Of a DNA stretch of 64,000 bases, positions 51,521 through 61,871 are shown in pieces (the first letter of the stretch is position 1; each line of letters opens with the position of its first letter). A program made the translations under genes and the position numbers. Origin of the DNA: Lachancea thermotolerans CBS 6340 (lineage: Eukaryota > Ascomycota > Saccharomycetes > Saccharomycetales > Saccharomycetaceae); assembly GCF_000142805.1 (NCBI RefSeq), contig NC_013079.1, positions 806,001 to 870,000 of the forward strand, read 5' to 3'. A model generated the notes under the pieces. The model was not told the origin of the DNA and made no database searches. It saw nothing but the letters and a program-made list of their open reading frames with translations.

Positions 51521-51897
51521 GATTAGGTGGGTGGTTTTGAACACTTCTCCTTTATCGTTTGACCTTGATTGTTGGTAATGCTAAAGTATTAGCCGCTGTT
51601 GTTCTCCGCGAGACATCCAAGCTACTTCGTACATAATGCCGTAATTATATAATTTTTGGCGCGCATGCTACTGTGACAGATCAAGCTTTTTAAACTTCGA
51701 GATACCACACACGTAGTACGCTATCATGACTCATGTCATTGCCGCCCCCTTTTGCCTGCAGTGCTTGTTATCGCAGTTTGTTTATCTCACGAGGTTAATT
51801 GTATACTTAGTCATTTCGCCAATTGAAAAAAAATTTAAATTATAATGACAATGGATGCCCACCTCTCATTCAGTGCTATAAGAAAAAGAAGGGCAAG
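51521..51897. promoter_or_regulatory. Divergent RED1-GLN4 promoter region
   Basis: A 377 bp spacer. It has a TAGCCGCTG (51590-51598) resembling the Ume6 URS1 of early meiotic genes with one core mismatch, 70 bp from the RED1 ATG. It also holds a Gcn4 site (51726-51734). The GLN4 frame extends 25 codons upstream from TTG with no ATG. Confidence 0.55.
51726..51734. promoter_or_regulatory. Perfect Gcn4 site ATGACTCAT upstream of GLN4
   Basis: ATGACTCAT is the full palindromic Gcn4 consensus, about 165 bp before the GLN4 ATG. Gcn4 control of aminoacyl-tRNA synthetases is known in yeast. The site is also about 205 bp from the RED1 start. Confidence 0.6.
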
Positions 51898-54300
51898 ATG
51901 AGTTCTGTAGAGGAACTAAGTAAGCTTTTCAGCGAGATCGGGTTCGAGGAACCTAAGGTCAAGGAAATTGTAAAGAACAAGAAAGTCTCAGGGTCACTAG
52001 AATCGTTGATCAATGAATGTCCTAACAACTACGAGTGGGACAAATCGAGCAGGACTTTAATGCACCAGCTAGCTTCGCTGATCAAGGGTACTGAGCTTCC
52101 TAACCAAAAGCTTATCGTAAACGGAATTCTTTCTGGAGACCTAAAGACGCCATTACAAGTGGACGCAGCGTTCAAGTACATTAAGGACGCCAAGGAAGAC
52201 GCTACTGAGGAAAACCTCAAAAAGGAAGCAGGCGTGGGAATCGTGGTAACTGAGTCTCAGGTAAGAGAGGGAGTTCAAAAATACATTTCTGATCACAGAG
52301 ATGATATTGTTACCCAGAGATACAAACTTGTTCCTGGCATTCTTGCCAATGTCAAGGGTTTGCCTGAGCTGAAGTGGGCCGAGCCTCGTTTGTTCAAGCC
52401 AATTATCGATGAGGAGGTTTTGAAGCTTCTTGGTCCAAAGGACGAGCGGGATGTTGTCAAAAAGGAGAAGAAGAAAAAAGGTAAGGAGGCTAAGGGCGGT
52501 GCCCCTGCTGAGACGGCGGGTCCAAAGAGAACTATGTTCACCGAAGGTTTCTTAGGCGACCTACATAAGGTAGGTGAAAACCCTCAGGCTTACCCAGAGC
52601 TCATGGCAGACCACCTCAAGGTCACTGGGGGGAAAGTGCGTACCAGATTTCCTCCTGAGCCTAACGGGTATTTGCATATTGGCCACTCAAAGGCTATCAT
52701 GGTCAACTTCGGTTACGCAAAGCATAACGATGGTGTTTGTTACCTGAGATTCGACGATACCAACCCTGAAGCCGAAGCCCCAGAATATTTTGAGTCGATA
52801 AAGAGCATGGTTTCATGGTTAGGTTTCAAGCCCTGGAAAATCACCTACTCTTCTGATTATTTCGATAAGCTTTACGAGCTTGCTGAGAAGTTGATCACTA
52901 ATGGAAAGGCTTATGTTTGCCACTGTACCGCCGAGGAAATCAAGCGCGGCCGTGGTATAAAGGAGGACGGGACCCCAGGTGGTGAAAGACATGCGTGTGT
53001 GCACCGTGGGCGTTCTGTCGAAGAAAACTTGGCCGAGTTCAGGAAAATGCGCGACGGCGCTTACAAGCCTGGTGAGGCCACCCTCAGAATGAAGCAAGAC
53101 CTTGAGTCCCCATCGCCTCAAATGTGGGATCTAATTGCTTATAGAGTTTTGAACGCTTCTCATCCAAGAACTGGGGACAAATGGAAGATCTACCCAACCT
53201 ATGACTTTACTCACTGTTTAGTCGATTCTTTCGAAAACATTACCCATTCGTTGTGTACTACAGAGTTTTACCTGTCGAGAGAAAGCTATGAATGGTTATG
53301 TGACCAGGTACATGTGTTCAGGCCAGCGCAAAGGGAGTACGGGAGACTGAATATTACTGGTACCATCTTGTCAAAGAGAAAAATTGCAAAGTTGGTTAAC
53401 GAGCACTATGTTAGAGGCTGGAACGACCCTCGTTTATTCACGCTGGAGGCGATCCGTAGGCGTGGTGTTCCACCTGGGGCTATTTTGTCTTTTATTAACA
53501 CACTCGGAGTTACCACCAGCACCACTAACATTCAAGTTGTCCGTTTTGAGTCGGCTATTAGAAAGTACCTGGAGGATAACACTCCTCGGTTGATGATGGT
53601 CTTGGATCCCGTGGAAGTTGTCGTTGACAACTTACCTGAAGACTATGAAGAGCTAGTCACCGTTCCTTACAGACCAGGAACACCTGAGTTTGGTGAGAGA
53701 CAGGTGCCTTTCACTGGCAAATTCTACATCGAAAGATCTGACTTTTCTGAAGCTACCGATGATAAAGAATTTTTCAGATTGACCCCTAACCAACCTGTAG
53801 GATTGATTAAGGTGCCATACACTGTATCCTACCAATCCGTGGATAAAGACTCAAACGGGAAAGTCATCAGAATTCATGTGAAGTATGACAATGAGGACGC
53901 CAAACCAAAGAAGCCTAAAACTTATATCCAGTGGGTTCCTGTTTCTAGCAAATACAACTCTCCTGTACGTATTGCCGAAACAAGAGTTTACAACCAGCTC
54001 TTCAAGTCTGAGAATCCATCCGCCCACCCTGAAGGCTTCTTGAATGACATCAACCCCGAAAGCGAACTTGTCCATGGCAACTCTGTTGTTGAGCACAACT
54101 TCAACCACGTCATTGAAAAATCTCCATGGGTCGTCGACAGTGCCAAGGAATCTGAATTCTACGTCGAGGAGCAGCACGGTCGCAAGGAAGTCTGCAGATT
54201 CCAAGCCATGAGAGTCGGCTACTTCACCCTTGACTTAGAAAGCGAAAGTGACAAGATCATTCTGAACAGAATTGTGAGCTTGAAGGACAGCACCAAATAA
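51898..54300 (+). CDS. GLN4: Cytoplasmic glutaminyl-tRNA synthetase
   Basis: Class I synthetase charging tRNA-Gln. The 800-residue protein has the eukaryote-specific N-terminal appended domain (about 1-185, MSSVEELSKLFSEIGF). A Lys-rich linker (about 188-202) and the catalytic core follow, with PEPNGYLHIGH (HIGH 260-263) and the LSKRK signature loop (from 491; Leu replaces Met of KMSKS as in yeast). The C-terminal anticodon-binding beta-barrels complete the protein. Start ATG 51898 matches yeast MSSVEEL. S. cerevisiae counterpart YOR168W. Confidence 0.97.
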   Translation: MSSVEELSKLFSEIGFEEPKVKEIVKNKKVSGSLESLINECPNNYEWDKSSRTLMHQLASLIKGTELPNQKLIVNGILSGDLKTPLQVDAAFKYIKDAKEDATEENLKKEAGVGIVVTESQVREGVQKYISDHRDDIVTQRYKLVPGILANVKGLPELKWAEPRLFKPIIDEEVLKLLGPKDERDVVKKEKKKKGKEAKGGAPAETAGPKRTMFTEGFLGDLHKVGENPQAYPELMADHLKVTGGKVRTRFPPEPNGYLHIGHSKAIMVNFGYAKHNDGVCYLRFDDTNPEAEAPEYFESIKSMVSWLGFKPWKITYSSDYFDKLYELAEKLITNGKAYVCHCTAEEIKRGRGIKEDGTPGGERHACVHRGRSVEENLAEFRKMRDGAYKPGEATLRMKQDLESPSPQMWDLIAYRVLNASHPRTGDKWKIYPTYDFTHCLVDSFENITHSLCTTEFYLSRESYEWLCDQVHVFRPAQREYGRLNITGTILSKRKIAKLVNEHYVRGWNDPRLFTLEAIRRRGVPPGAILSFINTLGVTTSTTNIQVVRFESAIRKYLEDNTPRLMMVLDPVEVVVDNLPEDYEELVTVPYRPGTPEFGERQVPFTGKFYIERSDFSEATDDKEFFRLTPNQPVGLIKVPYTVSYQSVDKDSNGKVIRIHVKYDNEDAKPKKPKTYIQWVPVSSKYNSPVRIAETRVYNQLFKSENPSAHPEGFLNDINPESELVHGNSVVEHNFNHVIEKSPWVVDSAKESEFYVEEQHGRKEVCRFQAMRVGYFTLDLESESDKIILNRIVSLKDSTK

Positions 54301-54483
54301 TTCATAGAAACGCACTGGCAACATATGTACAACTTACGCATATAGTTACATAGCATCAGTATTTTCTGCTAATTACCTTTTAAATCAGTTTTTTTTTGGA
54401 TAATACGCGCATGTAAAAAATTTTGGTAATATTCATAGACCTGACCCTGTTATAACTATTAATTGTCAAACAAGTTAAAAGAC

Positions 54484-54678
54484 ATGTCTGGTCGTCAAGG
54501 TGGTAAGCTGAAGCCTCTTAAGAGCAAGAAGAAGGGTCCTCAAGAGCTCGACCCTGAAGAAGCCGCTTTCAAGGAGAAGCAAAAGGCGGATGCTGCGGCC
54601 AAGAAAGCCCTGATGAACAACCTGAAAGGTGGTAAAAACCTTGTCAGCGGTGGTATTAAAAAGTCTGGAAAGAAGTAG
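54484..54678 (+). CDS. TMA7: Ribosome-associated protein Tma7
   Basis: Small basic protein found with ribosomes; yeast deletion alters protein synthesis rates. The 64-residue product MSGRQGGKLKPLKSKKK... ends GGIKKSGKK. It matches yeast Tma7 over its whole length, with FKEKQKADAAAKKALM in the middle. The ATG at 54484 is used; the frame starts seven codons earlier at TTG. S. cerevisiae counterpart YLR262C-A, next to YPT6 as here. Confidence 0.95.
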   Translation: MSGRQGGKLKPLKSKKKGPQELDPEEAAFKEKQKADAAAKKALMNNLKGGKNLVSGGIKKSGKK

Positions 54679-55826
<1,148 letters not shown>

Positions 55827-56019
55827 CGTATGTGATTAGACTCTCTAGCAGCAAAGGACATGAAGTGAAGACCAGAAGCTCAAATATTTTCCTCAAGGAA
55901 ACAGCCGTTTTGTGGTTTATAATTGTAAGCCTAATAAAAATGCAAAGCCCTCTCTAATGTATATATATTGACCTATTTTCCCTTGTGGTGTCCCTTATAG
56001 TTGTTCTGAGTTTGAGCAC

Positions 56020-57681
56020 CTACATGGAATCAAAATCGGTTTCGACGTATGAGCCGTCGTAGGACAAAGTCCTACACACGCCGGGTAGAATTTCAACCTG
56101 CAGGGGCTCGAATGGGAATTTCTCGCCATCAACTGATATAACGCTGTGTTTTAATTTGGGAATCAACCTGAACGCTGTAATCTTTGAATGAATTACTTCA
56201 GGCTGCAATACATGATGCCCTTTATCTGATGACAGCAGGATGGGAACCATCCTAGACAACGATGTTCTCGAGTCTGTGATTATGAGATCAAAGGTTCCGT
56301 CGCTGGGAAGCGCTGCTGGGAAAAACTTAGCGTCGGGAGCAACATAGGGCATCTTTCCTGTGTAAAAGATCCCAAGATTGTTTGTTATTGTTGGGTCAAC
56401 GGTTTCCCAGCCCTCGGGAATCTCGTCAGATAAAGGATATTTTAACTCAAAGGCTGATTCACTTATATCTTGCTTCGAGGCATCTAAAGTTTCCTGGCTT
56501 TCGCCTCTCCCGATCTTGCTTTTGTGATAGGTGTAGTGTTCGCGCAATTCGTTCTTTGTTTTGGCCGCGTACTTCACATGGACCTCACAGGGATACTTTT
56601 TTCTCTGCAAAATATTGAGAAGGACGCCTAAGTCAAACCTAGCCGGACCCATCCATCTAATAAACTCAGTATTCACGTCTGATTCTGCAATGATGCCGTA
56701 AGTTTGACTCAAAAATGAGAGCCTTGGCTGGTCCTTATAAGATGGTTGTGAGCAGCACATCAGGTCTATTCTTATCTCTGGAGCCTTTAAAATGTTCAAC
56801 GCGGCGTGTGAAGGATTTGTAGTGCCATGGCACGAAACGCTCATGGCGTTGCCTGATCCGCAGGGCAGCTGTGTGATTATCAATTTGTTAAAAGCGTCGG
56901 CGCGGTCGGGCCTCTGGAAAAGACCGTTCAGAACTTCGTGCGGAATACCATCCCCGGAGGCACAAGCAATGATATCAAACTTGTCAGCATCAACGGTTTT
57001 CGCTAAATCCGTAGCGTGGCCGTGGTATGTTGTTTCGACAGTCTCAACCGTGCAGTTGCTAGCGGCCAAGATGGGCTTGACCTTAGAGAGATAAAGCTTT
57101 TTGGCGTGGCCCTTGCCTCCGTGTGGGTTCATGATTACGAGGATAGTCTTGTTGCGTTTTGTGCCCTTGTAGCTTCGCGACATGATCTCTTCCACTATGC
57201 TCCCGCCCGAGGGCAAGGCTCCCACACAAAGAAGCTGCTTTTTGGGGACCAAGTCGTGTCGACGTGGCCTTGCATAAGTGACTTCGACCAAGGTTGACAA
57301 AATTGTTTCACCGGCATTCGAGCTTTCTTGCTCGCCGACCTCGTCCCTGTAGGGTGTAAGTTCCGTGCTGACAGCACATATCTCCTTGGCGTGGAGTACC
57401 TTGGCGTAGGGAATCAAAGTGTTGGTCGGCAGGGGTCCGCTACTAGACTCATCTGCCCGCGAATCGCTCTCGCTCAGGCATGTCACGCAGCTTATGAGCG
57501 AGCTGGTGTCAAAGCTGTTGCGAGTTTCACGGTCTTCGTTGTCTGCAAATGGGTTGGCGTTTGAGCTATCGCTGGCCTCCATGGCATCCGCGGGGAGGGA
57601 CTGTTGGCCCTTGATCATGATTCCCGTGTCCGTCAACACAGCCCTTCCATAGTTGTTCATGTACGACTTCAGTTTCTTCAT
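56020..57681 (-). CDS. LCB4: Sphingoid long-chain base kinase
   Basis: Lipid kinase phosphorylating dihydrosphingosine and phytosphingosine. The 553-residue protein has the diacylglycerol-kinase-type catalytic domain: ILVIMNPHGGKGHAKKLY, YHGHATDLA, and ACASGDGIPHEVLNGL as the nucleotide loop. LPCGSGNAMSVS and the C-terminal SDGTFDLIITDSRTS complete it. It is the single pre-duplication copy of LCB4 (YOR171C) and LCB5 (YLR260W). The first ATG, 57681, gives a short N-terminus; 25 more codons are open upstream without an ATG. Shorter than either yeast protein. Confidence 0.93.
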   Translation of the reverse strand: MKKLKSYMNNYGRAVLTDTGIMIKGQQSLPADAMEASDSSNANPFADNEDRETRNSFDTSSLISCVTCLSESDSRADESSSGPLPTNTLIPYAKVLHAKEICAVSTELTPYRDEVGEQESSNAGETILSTLVEVTYARPRRHDLVPKKQLLCVGALPSGGSIVEEIMSRSYKGTKRNKTILVIMNPHGGKGHAKKLYLSKVKPILAASNCTVETVETTYHGHATDLAKTVDADKFDIIACASGDGIPHEVLNGLFQRPDRADAFNKLIITQLPCGSGNAMSVSCHGTTNPSHAALNILKAPEIRIDLMCCSQPSYKDQPRLSFLSQTYGIIAESDVNTEFIRWMGPARFDLGVLLNILQRKKYPCEVHVKYAAKTKNELREHYTYHKSKIGRGESQETLDASKQDISESAFELKYPLSDEIPEGWETVDPTITNNLGIFYTGKMPYVAPDAKFFPAALPSDGTFDLIITDSRTSLSRMVPILLSSDKGHHVLQPEVIHSKITAFRLIPKLKHSVISVDGEKFPFEPLQVEILPGVCRTLSYDGSYVETDFDSM

Positions 57682-59365
57682 TATAGCTTTTTTAGCCCTC
57701 TCGAGATTCTTCAAAGTAATCCAGCCGACGTATGTACTTGCTTGCTCGGTTCCCAACTTCGATGGTTCGGAACTTGGGCGTTTTATTTATTTGATACCGT
57801 TAATTAACTCCTTAGCGGAACAATCTTTTTCTTCCGTCTCTCAGGTCAGGGACAACTTTCGGTATTTGAGCTTAAAGCCGATACCTTAACAATTCTCAGA
57901 ACTTAGTGAGGGGAGTCGAAGGGGAATTAGTGCTAGCAGGGAAGCCGGGTCAACTGCTAGTGCTTTCAGGTTTCCGAGCAGAGGACTGTGCAACCGGTTG
58001 GTTTTTTATTGCTTATTTCCATGCTTGAAAAATCCCAAGAGCCTAGTATTTTACAGTGTTAGGGGGTGCGCTTTACCAACTTTTGGCCCCAGGAGATACT
58101 GCGCTTTCCCCGGTCAGCCTAGAAAACTGCTGTTCCTCGCAAAAAGGTCTCGATGATTTACTGTAAATGTGCGAAGCCCGTGCGGCCTTCAATCGTAACT
58201 TCTCAAGCGTGAGCGCCCCTAGCGTGTCACTTAGATACTGTATCAGCCTTCAGCAGCATGACCTACGATCTGCGCTTACACCTTTCCGCTGTCATCCAAT
58301 AATTTTTGGGTTCTTGCTGCTTTTAAAACCTCACAATGAGCTCGGAATTCCTATTTCGTTCAGATGGCTAGCATGTCAAGTCTGGTTTGGCAAATCAACA
58401 ACCCAGACAAAGCTTATTCTTACCCAGTTTGCTATTATCGACGTTCTTAGAGCACACTTTTGAAGCCTCGTCTTTTTCATTGGCTTAGGAAACGACACTC
58501 TAAGAAACATACAAAAATTAGATTGTCCAACTGAAGCAACTGCACTCACTGCCGCATGGCTACTGTCATTTTCGGTGAAAGAGCGATGGGAATGGTTTCA
58601 AGAGCTTATGGAGTGTCATCGCTTACCCGTCCCAGCCCTCCGGTAGCTGAGGGCCTGCAACTTTCCCCCACAAGTTATCCGCATAGCTCTCTATCTTGGG
58701 CTTAGCTTTACAATAAGGCTACTGATGCTTTGAAGCACAATGGCGGCAATTCGAACTTACTATCATTTATTACGCATGTAAACAGAAGATAACCGCTGTT
58801 TAATGATCATAGAAACTATGGCGCAGACTAGGCCAAATGTACAAAAAATTCCATAAATCAAGTACATAAAGCATGCTTCAACAGTAAATTAGTTGCTTTG
58901 CTCATGGGAGCTGTTTTGTTTGTGGCGTATGGTAAATGTGAGGTACCTTATTTATCGATCTGCTAGCGCCGTTGCTAATAAGTTTTTCGATGCTTACGAC
59001 AGGCAACCCTTCCTATTTCAAAGAATGGCTCTTTCACCCATTTATACGTACCCAAACTCTTTCAGGGTCTTGGATTTTCTTTTGAAGACCCCAACGGGCA
59101 CCGCGACACTTCCACTGTCAGATTGTCATTTTGATGTCTTGTTCACCGGCGAACTTGGCCCATTGAACGCGTGGGGATCAATCAGTTGAAACTTGCTAGA
59201 AGCTCAACAAGATTCGACTGGTCGTGCCAATTCGAGGCTCCTGAAACGCTATAGGAGCGAGATAAAATAACCTGAACCTGGCGCCAAACCGTTGATCTAT
59301 CACGTGGTCTTCGGGGATCCACACGTGCTCTGGTCACATGCTAATGATTCACAAGTGCGAAAATT

Positions 59366-59378
59366 TTCTAGAATTTTT
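59366..59378. promoter_or_regulatory. Heat-shock-type elements upstream of HSP60
   Basis: TTCTAGAATTTTT (59366-59378) holds two perfect inverted units (TTC-nn-GAA) plus an imperfect third. A second TTC-nn-GAA occurs at 59435-59442. Hsf1 control of HSP60 is known in yeast. The first site is 21 bp upstream of the TATA box. Confidence 0.6.
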
Positions 59379-59398
59379 GAATACGGGGAAGATATCAG

Positions 59399-59406
59399 TA
59401 TAAAAG
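59399..59406 (+). promoter_or_regulatory. HSP60 TATA box TATAAAAG
   Basis: TATAAAAG lies 114 bp before the HSP60 ATG and just downstream of the heat-shock-type element, the usual spacing for an inducible yeast promoter. Confidence 0.65.
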
Positions 59407-59512
59407 AGGACCACCAACCCTTATCGATTTGAAATTCCGGAAACGTAAAGCGGCTAAAACCAGTTGGAAGAAAGGCCATTGCGATTTTGAGCTATTGAAT
59501 TCTGATTGAACC

Positions 59513-61219
59513 ATGTTGAGAGCTACTAGAGGCGCTTTGAACAAGCGCATCGGGTCGGTGCTACGTCGTAACTACTCGATGCACAAAGAACTCAAGTTCG
59601 GCGTGGAAGGAAGAGCCGCGCTTTTGAAGGGTGTGGAGACACTGGCTGAGGCCGTCTCGGCAACCCTGGGCCCTAAGGGCAGAAACGTTTTGATTGAACA
59701 GCCATTTGGGGCCCCTAAGATCACTAAGGACGGTGTCACGGTGGCCAAGGCTATCACTTTGGAGGACAAGTTCGAGAACATGGGCGCGAAGCTTCTTCAG
59801 GAGGTTGCCTCCAAGACTAATGAGGCTGCTGGTGACGGTACCACTTCTGCTACTGTGCTAGGTCGCGCCATCTTTACTGAATCAGTGAAGAACGTTGCTG
59901 CCGGATGCAACCCTATGGACCTGAGAAGAGGCACCCAGGCTGCCGTCGAGAAGGTTATCGAGTTCCTCAGCGCCAACAAGAAGGAGATAACCACTTCTGC
60001 CGAGATTGCTCAGGTTGCTACCATCTCCGCTAACGGCGACGCGCACGTCGGCAAGCTCCTGGCTTCTGCTATGGAAAAGGTCGGCAAGGAGGGTGTCATT
60101 ACTATCAAGGAGGGTAGAACCCTTGAAGATGAGCTTGAAGTCACGGAGGGTATGAGATTCGACCGTGGTTTCATTTCGCCATACTTCATCACTGACGCAA
60201 AGTCCAACAAGGTCGAGTTTGAGAAGCCCCTGCTGCTGCTAAGTGAGAAGAAGATTTCTTCCATCCAGGACATTTTGCCTGCTTTGGAAATTTCCAACCA
60301 GACCAGAAGACCTCTATTGATCATCGCTGAAGACATCGACGGCGAAGCCCTGGCAGCTTGTATTTTGAACAAGCTGAGAGGCCAGGTCAAGGTCTGCGCG
60401 GTTAAGGCCCCGGGTTTTGGTGACAACAGAAAGAACACATTGGGCGACATTGCCATTCTTTCTGGGGGTACTGTTTTCACCGAGGAGCTTGACTTGAAGC
60501 CAGAGAACTGCACAATTGAGCAGCTTGGTTCTTGTGGGTCTATCACCATAACCAAAGAGGACACCGTGATGCTAAACGGTGACGGCGCCAAGGAGAACAT
60601 CTCTGCTAGAATTGAGCAAATCAAGAACTCTATCGACCTAACAACCACTAATTCTTATGAGAAGGAGAAGCTGCAAGAGCGTCTTGCCAAGCTTTCAGGC
60701 GGTGTGGCTGTCGTAAGAGTTGGCGGTGCCTCCGAAGTTGAAGTTGGTGAAAAGAAGGACCGTTACGACGATGCTTTGAACGCTACGAGAGCTGCAGTTG
60801 AAGAGGGTATCCTGCCTGGCGGAGGTACTGCCTTGCTGAAGGCTGCCAGAGTTTTGGATGAAGTCCAGACTGAGAACTTCGACCAGAAATTGGGTGTGGA
60901 CATCATTAGAAAAGCCATTACCAGACCAGCTAGAAAGATAATTGAGAATGCTGGCGAGGAGGGCTCTGTTATCGTTGGCAAAATCATCGACGAGTATGGC
61001 AGTGACTTCACTAAGGGCTACAATGCCGCTAAGAGTGAGTACACCGACATGTTGGCTGCTGGTATCATCGACCCATTCAAGGTTGTGAGATCTGGGTTGG
61101 TCGACGCTTCCGGTGTTGCCTCCTTGTTGGCTACAACTGAGGTGGCTATCGTGGATGCTCCACAGCCACCAAGTGCTGCACCACCAGCTGGTATGCCTGG
61201 TATGCCTGGTATGATGTGA
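59513..61219 (+). CDS. HSP60: Mitochondrial chaperonin Hsp60
   Basis: GroEL-type chaperonin of the mitochondrial matrix. The 568-residue protein has a basic presequence ([22 protein letters not shown]) and the nucleotide loop [25 protein letters not shown], the apical domain ([20 protein letters not shown]) and the typical C-terminal Gly/Met tail GMPGMPGMM follow. Collinear with yeast Hsp60. S. cerevisiae counterpart YLR259C, the last gene of the conserved block in this window. Confidence 0.97.
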   Translation: MLRATRGALNKRIGSVLRRNYSMHKELKFGVEGRAALLKGVETLAEAVSATLGPKGRNVLIEQPFGAPKITKDGVTVAKAITLEDKFENMGAKLLQEVASKTNEAAGDGTTSATVLGRAIFTESVKNVAAGCNPMDLRRGTQAAVEKVIEFLSANKKEITTSAEIAQVATISANGDAHVGKLLASAMEKVGKEGVITIKEGRTLEDELEVTEGMRFDRGFISPYFITDAKSNKVEFEKPLLLLSEKKISSIQDILPALEISNQTRRPLLIIAEDIDGEALAACILNKLRGQVKVCAVKAPGFGDNRKNTLGDIAILSGGTVFTEELDLKPENCTIEQLGSCGSITITKEDTVMLNGDGAKENISARIEQIKNSIDLTTTNSYEKEKLQERLAKLSGGVAVVRVGGASEVEVGEKKDRYDDALNATRAAVEEGILPGGGTALLKAARVLDEVQTENFDQKLGVDIIRKAITRPARKIIENAGEEGSVIVGKIIDEYGSDFTKGYNAAKSEYTDMLAAGIIDPFKVVRSGLVDASGVASLLATTEVAIVDAPQPPSAAPPAGMPGMPGMM

Positions 61220-61871
61220 GAGGGGTCAGTCGGATACTTCCAGCAGGAAAATAACGATTTTAACATGTAAATAACCCAACGTAGATGACCCAATCACGAA
61301 CTTCAGAAAGTTGATCTATATTACCTTTTTGCGATGATGCAGGAACTGCTAATTTTATCGGGGCAGAATGCAAGATATATTCTATTTAATGCCGGGCAGA
61401 AATTTATAAGAGCTCATAAACTGTCGCTTCGCATGTATTGCCTGGCAAGTGAAGAGGAGTACAGTCTTCGATTTCCCACCTGGTGTTTCTTTGGTTTTCA
61501 GAAGTATTTTGATTTCGAACAACACGGACTATTCGCCAGCGAAATGCACATCTGTAGTTCTCTGGCCATTTTTATCTCCAAATCCAAACACCTAAGGCAT
61601 CTTCTTAATGTCTTCAATAGTAATGTCTACCGTATTTTTCAAATGTGTTAATGATGCCAAAAATTATATAGCTTCAATAAAATCTTTTGATCTTACAACA
61701 AAAAGTTGGAAGCTCTCAACCAACCTGAGCCATGTTGAATTTTGGCAATTGGTGCAGCCATCTGACCTCAGCCGGCACATTAATTGAAAGACTGATTATG
61801 ATAATAAATAACTCTAATAAATAACTAATAACTTAAATAAAAATAAATAACACTTGCAGCAAGGTCAGCAT
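61220..61871. other. Convergent HSP60-ZNG1 spacer
   Basis: A 652 bp spacer between two 3' ends. It contains a 105-codon ATG frame on the plus strand (61334-61651) with no similarity I recognise, and an AT-rich run of AATAAATAAC-like units at 61801-61853. It is also a synteny break point relative to S. cerevisiae. Confidence 0.5.
61801..61853. repeat. AT-rich imperfect repeats of AATAAATAAC
   Basis: Four to five imperfect copies of a (C)TAATAAATAAC-like unit lie just before the ZNG1 stop. They most likely serve as 3'-end processing signals of the converging transcripts; an ARS-like role cannot be excluded from sequence. Confidence 0.5.

Larger units (their letters stand above)
57682..59512. 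other. Long divergent LCB4-HSP60 intergenic region
   Basis: About 1.8 kb between divergent genes. A Reb1 consensus TTACCCG lies at 58623-58629 and CACGTG boxes at 59301-59306 and 59322-59327. The HSP60-proximal 150 bp carry heat-shock-like elements and a TATA box. No gene, tRNA or LTR seen in the middle. Confidence 0.55.
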
